Assembly (NCBI GenBank): GCA_002189035.1
Contig: NEEC01000030.1
Span: forward strand, 310,001 to 374,000
DNA length: 64,000 nucleotides
Direction: 5' to 3'
DNA from: Utricularia gibba
Lineage: Eukaryota; Streptophyta; Magnoliopsida; Lamiales; Lentibulariaceae
The position numbers and the translations under genes were made by a program. Below, one piece after another: positions 10,191 through 19,439 of the stretch. Positions within the stretch are counted from its first letter, which is position 1. Each line of letters begins with the position of its first letter. The notes under the pieces were generated by a model, which was not told where the DNA came from, did no database searches, and saw only the letters and a program-made list of their open reading frames with translations.

Positions 10191-12012
10191 AATGTCTGAA
10201 ACTCTTATAAATGTGCGAGTTTTCTATGGTGTTAATATCTCAAATGATATATATGGGCATATGGTGTATTCTATTCCTCCAATAGCATCTCTTCGTTTGA
10301 AAAGAAATATTTCTTATGAATCATTTATTCGTCGGATTTATGCGATTCTAGATGTTGAATCCACGCAGTACTCCCTTGCATGCTTTTTATAGTTCTTTGA
10401 AGGTGAATTAAGCACTGTCAATTGCCTTCATATTACAGATGTCGGCACACTACGGTATTTGTTTCAGCCAAATCACACAGGCTCAGGAGTAGACATATTT
10501 GTTGAAACTGAAGCTATCATTACACAACATCAAGCATCATCTTCAAGAAACATAGGTATGTTCTTTATATATATATTTATATATTTAATCATAAATAATT
10601 ATTTGATTTTTGTGCATACTTAAGACGTAGGCTGCCAACTCAACTTGAACCACTCTACGGAACCTCATCCAAGTCAGCAACATGAAAGGCCACGTGGTTA
10701 GTCTCTTCATGCATTTTGTAGTTTCTAGAGAATTCATTTAACATATTTATTTTCCTTATTTACTTTATAAGTATTAAATTTTCATAGAATTTGTAGTTTA
10801 GAATACTTTATAATTTTTTATATTTACAGAATATTGACTTCTCATTTTTCATTTTATCTCCATTTTTTAATATTGAAATTTTATTAAATATTTATTATTA
10901 AAGCTTTTTAAATTTTATATCACATTTTTTTGATAACCAAGTTTTAATTTTTCATTAGATTATTTGTTTTTTCCTGATAACTCATATCCACAAAATATTG
11001 GATGGAACCAAGAGGATTTTGAGCATGTTGAACGACGTGACAATCTTCTAGTTACAGATGAAAATGAATATCATGGAGTTAGTATCCATGATCAAAATCC
11101 AGACCCTGCAATTCTGCAAGATGATATCCCTTTTACAGATTCTGAGAGCGAGATTGTTCCAGACACTCTTTGGAGTGAGGATGATGATTTGCAAATGGTT
11201 GAATCTGATAGTGAGCCCAACAATGAATCTCTTCCTATTGGGCGCAACCCGCCAATGTGGCAAGATTCAGCTGATCTCTCGGAAATTGATTCATCTTATA
11301 ATGCCACCACAATGCTTCTTGCTCCCGGATTTACCTTTGATAGCAAGGATGAGTTGAAAGATGCAGTCACAAAGTATTCTATTTTTGTGGTGAGAAGAGA
11401 GTTTCATGTGTCTAGAAGCAGTAATTCAATCTATCATCTCATTTGCCGTCAAAATCATGAAAAAAAGTCCAGATGTTCATGGCACTTGAATGCGCGCTTC
11501 CAAAATAGGACAAAATTATGGAAGATTACAGATTTCCAAGAACCTCACACATGTGATGTTCGGAGTTCCTTGGCAAAGGAACATGTAAATCTGCGAAAGG
11601 ACTTCCTTGCTCGAGAAATAATTGACTTGATCAAAGACCGACCAAGAATCAAGGCTTCCACAATTCAGGGAGAAGTTTTAAAACAATTTAAATTCAAAAT
11701 CTCTTATTGGAAGGCTTGGTCCATCTTGATACAAGGTTATGAGCTTGTGTACGGCACTTGGCAGGATTCTACAAGAGAATTACCAAAGTATTTGCAAGAA
11801 GTAGAGAGGCAAAATCCTGGATCTGTGGTAATTTGGAAAAATGCCAGTGATAATAGGGGAGGGCCAGTTCTACACTATGTTTTCTGGGCATTTGCGCCAT
11901 GTATTGCTGCATACAAACATTGTCGTCCAGTCATACAAGTAGATGAGATGCATTTATATGGCCAATACAAATACAAACTACTAATTGTCGTTGCCATGGA
12001 TGCTGGTGGACC
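10191..12012 (+). pseudogene. MULE transposase (MuDR type), truncated in the catalytic domain
   Basis: Exon-like blocks are 10191-10554, about 10625-10697 and about 10959-12012, with GT and AG at the inner borders. The first block has an in-frame stop at 10390. The third block begins with a long acidic region, then a MuDR DNA-binding domain (APGFTFDSKDELKDAVTKYS, VRREFHVSRS, CSWHLNAR, HTC) and the start of the MULE transposase domain (PVIQVDEMHLYGQYKYKLL, VVAMDAGG). The usual DGTHL is DEMHL here. The protein breaks off right after MDAGG, so the second and third catalytic acids and the SWIM zinc finger are absent. The following frame runs into terminal-repeat sequence without homology. Confidence 0.85.
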
Positions 12013-12228
12013 AACTCGGCCGACACGCAATCAATGTGCACGCCTTGGGCCGAGTTGGTCAAATAGCATTCTGCCGAAAAAGTATTTGCTGAATAGCACA
12101 CATCTGAAATATATTTGTAAAATAGCACTTTCATGAATTTCTTGATTAATTTTATTCATTACTTATATAAATATATATTACTCTATTTTAAAACAAAAAA
12201 TACAAATGCGTCCACCAGCATCCATGGC
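11993..12228. repeat. Nested inverted repeats at the MULE break
   Basis: A 19-base perfect inverted repeat (11993-12011 and 12210-12228; GCCATGGATGCTGGTGGAC) encloses a second, 13-base inverted repeat (12009-12021 and 12048-12060; GACCAACTCGGCC). The outer arm is transposase coding sequence, so a piece of the coding region exists here in both orientations around the terminal segment. Confidence 0.85.
12052..12208 (+). repeat. MULE terminal segment, copy 2 (direct orientation)
   Basis: GAGTTGGTCAAATAGC, then 'gctgaatagcacacatctg', and an end in 'aaaacaaaaaatacaaatg' match the left terminal segment at 9176-9323 in the same direction. It is flanked by inverted copies of transposase coding sequence (11993-12011 and 12210-12228). 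Confidence 0.7.
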
Positions 12229-12419
12229 GTTAACTATTATGAATATCTACAAATTTTATAAACAAGTCAAAAATTAAGATTTCATTATAAATTTTAAATA
12301 ATTTCACATTCAATTTTAAATAATATATATAAACTTATAAAATTACCAAATAATTGTGTTAACTATTATGAATATATACTTTTTAAATTTTTAATCAATA
12401 TTATCAATTATTTGAATGT
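12229..12419. other. AT-rich non-coding stretch
   Basis: AT-rich sequence between the MULE break and the solo LTR. The phrase 'gttaactattatgaatat' occurs twice (near 12229 and 12358), which suggests a small internal duplication. No gene seen. Confidence 0.45.
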
Positions 12420-12424
12420 ATGAT

Positions 12425-13782
12425 TGATAAATGGAAAATATCGTTGCAATAAAATCAAATTCCGTATCAAATAAATTTATAAATCCTACTATTTACAAAA
12501 TACAAGTTCAGAAAACATTCATAGCAGTTTTCGGGATCGATTACAAGGAACGAATGCTTGCTATGTGTTCTAGTCTATGCAAGATCTCAAAATGATTTCA
12601 ATTTTAGTCTAAGGTCGAACTAACAGTAACAGACAAATTCGTGAAGTAAAGTCAAGTTGCAGAGCAGAAAATAACAAGTGGTGGTTCTAAGTACAAGGTA
12701 ATACTAAGATGTCTTAAGTTAATGAAGGTGATGTGGTGCTAAGATACCTAATTTAATTTATCATATTCTTATACTCACAACTCCAAATAACCTAAGTACA
12801 CCCATGTAATTCATCATATTTTCGGCTAATCTAGTTCCTAATATCATCACCAATATTGTAATTAGGTCTACCTGCATAAAAAAGTATATAGAACTAGGTC
12901 TACTCGATTTTACTGATTCTACCCTGCACTAATACGTACTGCTCCTGTCTTGATTTATTGATTTACCTCTAAATCAAGCATCTTAGTTGTGAAGCCACTT
13001 GTTCCCCTCCTTAGGTGTACCTGAGGATTGATCGAAACAAGAACTAAGAGACACAGATCAATTGCATTATTAACCTTAGACCCATATCACCATTCTACAC
13101 CTTAAGGCATCCCTAAAGTTTTAGCTACTAATGTATGGAAAATAAAGCAAGATTTCATAGTCATAAACTGAAGAAAATATTCCCAACATTGTCAAACAAA
13201 CAGCCAACAAAAGTAAAGTTTCAGCAAACTAAGTAAATAAAGTGTTCTGTTTTTCATTTGCTACTGTTTACAACGTGGAATAGTAGCACTGATTGGGTAT
13301 TGGTAGTTTTCTTGAGGCTAGAGAGTCTCCTTCTTCTTCCTTCTGGTTCGGTGTTCGTAGTGTTGGAGGAGCCCTCCCCCCCCCACCTTGTGATTTTCTC
13401 TCCTTCAAAAATTATCTTCTCCTCTCTCATTTTCCAAGGCAAGTACTATCTATGACAACATTGATGCTCCTACCTCTGACTTGTTGACTGCTGCCGTGAT
13501 AGTGCACTCATTGCTCCTTCTTTCATGCTGCCTTTCCTTCTGCAACTTGATGCTTGCACGAAATCCATATTATCTCCCCTGATTTTTGGAAGTTGCTACT
13601 AGACTCAAAACACATTAGTAACATAGAATGAGCTAAATTCAAAGATTTAGCCCATTTGCACACAAAATTCATATATTCACTAAATTACATAAAAATACTT
13701 AAAACTATAAAATAAACAAACAAAACATAATTAAAACTTATAATTTTCATATCATAAAAATCGGAAATTTTGTGTACTATCA
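12425..13782 (-). repeat. Solo LTR of an Athila-like family (family Z), target duplication atgat
   Basis: It starts TGATAAATGG and ends TACTATCA on +, and is flanked by a perfect 5-base duplication atgat (12420-12424 and 13783-13787). The start (TGATAAA..., 'atcaaataaatttataa', 'cttgctatgtg') follows the same course as the LTR at 60715-61885, which adjoins an Athila-like coding region. With a single LTR and both duplications present, recombination between two LTRs most likely removed the interior. The orientation is assigned from the 60.7-kb copy. Confidence 0.8.
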
Positions 13783-13889
13783 ATGATGATAATTCTACAA
13801 TTACACAAAAATCATTGAAATAATAAATAAAGATCGTTTTCATGACATCTATCTTGATTTTAATGAACAAATCGGCCACACCCCTATTC

Positions 13890-14870
13890 AAACCAGTTAA
13901 TGGATTATGACAAGGTGAACCTTTATCTCCTTTCCTATTCCTTATAGTAGTTGAGCATCTAAATCTTCTCCTTAGTAGGGTAGTGAGTGTAGCTATGGTA
14001 AAGGGAGTGAGGGTGGGAAAGGAAGGGTGTGATATTTTAATCCTCCAATATGATGATGATATTTTTACCTACACTCAGGATGCTAATAATCTCACTAACA
14101 TCACAATGGTGCTAGAGTATTTCTATCATGTTTCAGGCTGAAGGTGAACTATGGAAATACAAAGCTTGTTAGTGTGATTGTTCCAAATGATGAAGTTAAT
14201 AACATGGTAGAGATGATTGGCTGTTGGTTCATGCCAATCAATTCCATGGGATTACCAATTGGTGAGAGGCTGAATCGTGTGTCTTCATGGAAAAGCTTAT
14301 TGGAGAAAATGAATGAGAAGATCTCAGGTTGGAAACATCACAATGCATCAAAAGGGAGAAAGCTAACTATTTGAAAAGCTATACTAGAAAGCATTCCTCA
14401 ATTTCATTTTTTCTCTATTTCAGGTGCCTAGATTAGTCTGTGCTCAATTACAACAATCTCGGATGCAATATTTTTGAAGGGTGAATCAGTGGGATAAGAG
14501 GAAAATCATATCAGTATCCTAGGGCAAGATGATGCAACCTTATGAGCAAGGACGACTCAACATTACTAGTATATGCATGGCAAATTTGTCCCTCTTAGTA
14601 AAATGGTGTTGGTGGTAGAAAACTTGAGGAGGAGTTTGGAGAAAAATAATCAATCCAATCCATTTAGGCAGGGGAGACGGATTGAACAATCCAATTGGGC
14701 GACGCTTGGACAACATGGTATAGGGTAAGATTGTAGGAGTACGAGATAAAAATGAAAAGTTTCATCCTGAGGTGGACATAAATTCCTGGTTCCACCACAA
14801 ATGGGGGACGAGAGGATGTGAGATTTTGGGAGGATTATGAAGAAGACATATGCTACCAACACATGCTTAC
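13890..14870 (+). pseudogene. LINE (L1-type) reverse transcriptase fragment
   Basis: The broken + strand frames follow the order of a plant L1 reverse transcriptase: LRQGEPLSPFLF, the catalytic box ILQYDDDIF (the family has YADD), SGLKVNYGNTKL, LPIGERLNRVSSW and KISGWKHHNASKG, then a weaker KWCW and WGTRG region. Several stop codons and shifts interrupt it. No poly(A) tail or target duplication was recognised. LINEs copy themselves by target-primed reverse transcription; this one is an old fragment. Confidence 0.75.
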
Positions 14871-14899
14871 AGACAGAAGTTGCAAACCTCTCATAACTC

Positions 14900-15190
14900 A
14901 CGCATGGATGACGTGCTTAGGATCATGTGCTTGGCATGATCCCTGAAGGTTCGAGAAGTTGGGATATTTTACTTCACTACTTCCTTAGTCATTGCTTATA
15001 AATACTCGAGTCTTGTTACAATCTGTTTGCTAGGCAATTCTGGTTTTATTATTAAGTTTTCTTTCCATTCTCGTGATGCCCAACATCGATTGACTCAGCT
15101 CAATCCCAGAGCATATTCTGATCCGTTAGAGCACCACTCTTGAATTTGTTTATGTTGTGGTGAGTGTGGAGTGAACCTTGAAATCTAACT
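14900..15190 (+). repeat. Possible LTR of the split copia element
   Basis: The stretch holds TATAAATAC at 14997-15005 and lies directly before the start of a copia gag frame, as a 5' LTR would. No second copy was found within the window and the ends are undefined, so the call is an inference from position. Confidence 0.4.
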
Positions 15191-15197
15191 ACCTGAC

Positions 15198-15427
15198 ATG
15201 GATCAACATGAAATGCAATCTCAATATCGTAGCATCAATTCGCTCAATCCGCTAGCAGATTTGCACAGAGCTAATCCACTACAACTGAGTGGCTCTGATC
15301 ACCTGAACGTGTCACTGGTGAACGATATGTTGACAACGCACAACTATTTTGATTGGCGTCAAGGTGTACGACTGGCGCTAAAAGCGAAGAACAAACTCGG
15401 TATTGTATATGGAGGCGTTAGAATTGG
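15198..15427 (+). pseudogene. Ty1/copia gag N-terminus, cut off
   Basis: The frame from ATG 15198 reads NPLQLSGSDHLNVSLV, then NYFDWRQGVRLALKAKNKLG, the conserved start of Retrofit-type copia gag (family pattern: W, R, ALxAKNKLGF). The match stops at about 15427, where hAT terminal sequence begins. The copia zinc knuckle and pol reappear at about 19440 in the same orientation, so both pieces may belong to one element split by later insertions. Confidence 0.75.
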
Positions 15428-16985
15428 GCACAAATATGGGTTGACCCATTACCTGTATCCACCCAAAATGGTTACGGGATGGGTTGGAGGTGTACGGGTA
15501 TGAGTCGACCTGGCATTTCAGCCCAAATGGGCCTATAATGTAGTCTATCAAGTAGAGTTGGGCTGCTCAATTGTTGGGCTCAATCTCTTTAATGTATATG
15601 AATGTTATAAAGGCCCAATTCACTAGAATATAAATACATGGACTAATAATATGTTTTTCAAATGCTTGTGCCCCTCCCACTTTACATTTTCATGTGTTGT
15701 TCATTGCACATTTAGAAGATTAATTATGCATTATTGAAGGCTTTCAAACCAAAATTGAAGCTGAATCCCTAAAACCCACGTGTTTTGCGGTGTTTGGAGA
15801 CCTTTCAAATTGTATGTGTGTGACTATCCAAAGAGAAATGGAAGCATGTGTATGTGCGGTTAATAGTAACTTATGTAAGGTTTGGAAATCATTTGTTTCT
15901 CCCAATTGTGTTTCAGGTAACCCAATATGGAAGAATCATATCAAAGTATGACACCCTCACATGAGCAATATCCGGAGTGTGATATTGAGGTGTTGGGCGA
16001 TGGGGAAGATGTCTCTTTCACCTCAAACGAGATGCTTCATGTAACAATTGGCATGAACATTTCAACCACGACAAGGAGGGCAAAATGGTATGTTGTAAGT
16101 ATTGCGGTATCGTGTATGATCATGGTAAGAGTGGTTCAACTTCCAATTTCATTCGTCACATTAGAATTAAGCATATAGACAAGACATGTACTTCATTGAG
16201 ACAACCTACCTTGAATTTTGTGCATGGCCATGTTTTGAGCTTTTCATTTGATATTGATGTGCTGAAGTGGATTATGTACTTGTATTGATTGTTAGTGAAA
16301 AGCCTTTTGTAGAAGTACAGAATCCATTTTTTTGACATTTTTATCAATCTAGATTGCAATGTAGATTTGCTCCCGTGTCTAGGAGAAAAGCGATTAGAAT
16401 TGCGTTAAAACAATTCGAAGAAAAAAATCACGTTTGATCTTTGATTTTCAATCTATGAAATGCAAATTTGGTTTAACTTGTGATGGTTGACATGGTATAA
16501 GTGGTGAGAATTATTTAGTTGTAATTGCTTATTGGATTGATTGCAAATGATTTATACAAACGAGAATCCTTGAGTTTATGGATTCTCCACACATAAGGAC
16601 AAAAATTTCTGAATTTGTTACTTCTATATGTATTGAGTATTCAATTGTTGATCGTGTATTTAATATAAATCTTGATAATACCTCCAATAATATTGCTGCG
16701 ACATCCATGCTGAAATCATCTATGAATCCTATTTTAGGTGGGTGTTTCTTTAGGTGATGCATTTGTCATATTTTGAATTTATGTGTATAAGATGCACTGA
16801 ATGTAAATGATATTGAGGCTGTTTTGTCTAGTGTGTGTCGGATAGTTTATCATGTGAAGATGTTTAGCACAAAAGGGCATCTTTTAAGCATTTATGTGAG
16901 TTAAAGAATCTGCCATTCCGAACTCTAAAAATAGATTTACCAACACGATGGAATTCTACATTTTTTATGTTTCACTCTATATTTT
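15428..16985 (+). pseudogene. hAT-family transposon relic with BED zinc finger transposase
   Basis: A BED zinc finger is readable at about 16045-16220: W/H residues, then MVCCKYCGIVYDHGKSGSTS and HIRIKH, which gives the C2H2 pattern. Further on are hAT-like blocks in changing frames: NYLVVIAYWIDC near 16510, and FKHLCELKNLPFRTLKIDL followed by PTRWNS near 16880-16955. The C-terminal dimerisation region is not visible and many stops are present. The upstream part has repeated 'gggcc/gggct' phrases as in hAT ends. No 8-base duplication could be fixed. Confidence 0.7.
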
Positions 16986-16989
16986 TATG

Positions 16990-17262
16990 CTTCAATCCCT
17001 CCAGGCACTGCAAATATACCATCGCGGTGCTTGACATTAGAAGGCTTCAATGTCCTCCAGGCACCGCAAACATGACATCAAGAGGCTTCAATGTCCTCCC
17101 GATACCAAAAACATGCCAATGTGGTGTTTGAACATTAGAAGGCTTCAATGTCTTTTAGGCACCACATGCAGGTCATTGTAGTGCGTGGACATCAAAAGGC
17201 TTCTATGTTTTTGGTTCAAGCACCGCAAATTTATTGTTGCGATGCCTAAACCAGGCAATCTA
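16990..17262. repeat. Array of imperfect palindromes around GGCACCGCAAA
   Basis: Four to five units of about 55 bases carry 'ccaggcaccgcaaa', about ten bases, a reverse partner such as 'gcggtgct', then 'gacattagaaggcttcaatgtcct'. Each unit is an imperfect palindrome. Related motifs occur at 24236-24436 and 28440-28790. The array lies just downstream of phosphatase copy A, which suggests a subterminal repeat region of that transposon. Confidence 0.65.
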
Positions 17263-17419
17263 TCTCAATGATCTCCATGCATTATAAATGTAAAGAGGCA
17301 GAATTGCATTACGAATGTGCTACAAAACGAAATCAATGTTTCAATGAAAAATGCATTACAAGTTTGGAAATTTAGAAATAAGTTGCGGATGGTGTCCCTT
17401 CTCTCAAAAAATGCTATGC

Positions 17420-19046
17420 TTCATTCACGAAAGTTGGCATATTGGAGGCCACTACTAGTCCCTCCAAGAAGTTTCATATCTCACCTCCTTTTGCCAAGGC
17501 AATATCCTCAATATTTTTATGGGTGTATGGCATAAGAAAGATGGCATTATCATGCTGTGGAACATCCAAAGTTACAACTGGTAAGTATGCTGACACAAGA
17601 GTGTAACATATAATATTCAGAGAATTACCATCAGTAACTCGATTCCTAATACACTTGAATGGTGAGTCATCAATAAGTAGTGTATGGTTACTATGATACT
17701 TTCCTTGGAATCCTGCATCTGGATGTCATCAGTGCTCCAACTCTTTTAGCATCACATTCTTTGCATGATTGTTATGAACATCTACATCTATTTCGCTGTT
17801 TTTTGAGGCATCCCATATAAAAGCCAATCTGTTGGCCTCCATAAAGCCAAAGACCCACTTCACTATCCCATCAAGTTGTGCCCTATAAGAGAGTTTCAAC
17901 ATAAGTCACATGTATCAAACAATGAAATATGCAATAAAGTTTATGATGTCAATATTATGCGCCCCGTGATGACCATATCCCCACGTCAAGGTGCTCCATA
18001 CACCATTCAATAAACTATCGGGCATGAGGTTGTAAGAAAACTATAAAAAAAAAAACACAAAGCATTGCATCAGAGCCGTATAATGTATAAACACTGAACA
18101 TATTATCTTCACCTTACCATATCTACCATAGATGACTATGCATAAACACTGAACAGTCTTTGAGATCGACCTCAAAACACAATATCAGCCAACACACCAT
18201 TTACATCTAATACAATCAATTTCCTAGGAGCTTCCACAGCAACGGGTTAGGGGCCACCATAGATCCATCAACTCTCATACCACTCCAATTTTTCACAAAG
18301 TGATATGTTTTCTTCTAGTAGATGACTAACATCTATCTACTAAATCTCTTGATGGACTCGAGTATTGTTACTGGACTCTTCTACAACATCATCATCAATT
18401 TCCTCAACGTGTGCTTGTAGGCATTTACGAGACACCCTAGTTTGACCACATCAAAAGCAACAAGTCCCTATGAAATTGACATATGGTGGCAATATATCAT
18501 TCAAAAATAAACTCTTGTAACCGAAAATATCAAGGAGCGCATCTACTCCTTCACGGGGTATCCTCTCAAACCCTGCGCTAATTTTTAAGTGAGTCAAATA
18601 AATTTTGGATGAGTGTTTTACTTGTGATACAGAAAAAATACCATACCCTTTACCTTTCCGACAGTAGATGAAGACTCAAGTTGTGTGGGAAAATCTAGTT
18701 CTTTCGAAGGGGACACTCACACGAAACTAGTCCACCAATTATTATACCCACTATGCACGTCTTCTACCAATGTTATACTTGGCTTTCCTTTCAATGAGAA
18801 GTGGTTGGTTCTCCAATTTTTCTTACATTTGCTAACTGCAAAAAAAACTAGAAGAGCAAGTACAAGGCGTTCTTTGGCACACACGCTCATGAATGATAAA
18901 ACATATGTGACCAGACAACAAGTTAAATGAGAAAACGGAACTTCTAGGCAATTCACTAATTCAACTAAAAATAGCTCCATGGGCAATCTCAGTCCATGTT
19001 GAAAGTGTTTCGTACTAACCGCAAAACCCAACGGTCCAACCCGCAA
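17420..19046 (-). pseudogene. NIF/FCP1 phosphatase-like transposon gene, copy A
   Basis: On the minus strand the order is: (1) 19046-18717, a transposon-protein-like domain (STKHFQHGLRLP, SHLTCCLVTYVLSFMSVC, NHFSLKGKPSITLV, WWTSF); (2) a short exon ending STVGK|GTAAAG; (3) about 18570-18350, GVDALLDIFGYKS, DILPP and a zinc-knuckle-like CCF.CGQTRVSRKC; (4) from about 18240, the phosphatase start KLIVLDVNGVLADIVF; (5) about 17910-17420, QLDGIVKWVFGFMEA, HTLLIDDSPFKCIRN, PQHDNAIFLMPY. NIF/FCP1 domains of the HAD superfamily remove phosphate from proteins such as the RNA polymerase II tail; motif I is DxDxT, with DxN variants in plant relatives. Here DVNGVL and DDSP remain, but stops and shifts break the frame. 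The same order recurs in copy B at 24.6-27.7 kb on +. Confidence 0.7.
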
Positions 19047-19439
19047 TGGAAGGTCACCATCATTGGTCTCCTCATCCTCCTTGTCCTATAGGAAGAAGCT
19101 GTCGGGTATTATGACCCACAGCCTCAACTTGTCTGATGTGCGCATCGTCTCGAGTGTGTGTAGTGCTACTTCAAAATTTAAAAAACCACCTAACAAACCT
19201 TTTCTCCAGCTCCTTGCCAACTTGCGCCTTCAACCTTTCTTGGTATGCGTCACAATTCAAGGCAATTATCATAATGATTTACACTCTGTGAAAACGCGTT
19301 TGTAGTGTGTCGAGCGGCGAGTTGTAGTGTGTGTTACCATGGGTGAAAAGTGTGTGTTTTAATTGGGGTGGTGAGGGTTTCAATGAATATATATAATATT
19401 ATTAAATTTTATAAAAAAAAACGGCCGTTCATGCTAACT
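19047..19439. other. Non-coding stretch
   Basis: No homology recognised. It probably includes the upstream end of the copy A transposon and the junction back into the copia element; 'acggccgtt' at about 19422 lies at the junction. Confidence 0.4.

Larger units (their letters stand above)
9176..12208 (+). mobile_element. Mutator-like element (MULE), incomplete
   Basis: The left part is a terminal-repeat-like segment rich in the phrase 'aaatagca' (9176-9323), followed by about 850 bases of AT-rich leader with a TATA-like TATAAAAT near 9826 and then the transposase gene (10191-12012). The right side does not end in an inverted copy of the left terminus. Instead the transposase is cut off and followed by a second, same-orientation copy of the terminal segment (12052-12208). 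The element is therefore rearranged or deleted at its right end. No target duplication could be found. Confidence 0.65.

Noticed and set aside
13258-13487. Short open frames on both strands, hydrophobic
   Set aside because: They sit in the CT-rich core of a solo LTR and recur as similar non-coding blocks at 36.6 and 61.6 kb.
16990-17262. Regularly spaced repeats resembling a CRISPR array
   Set aside because: Units diverge, there are no unique spacers of constant length, and the surroundings are plant transposons.
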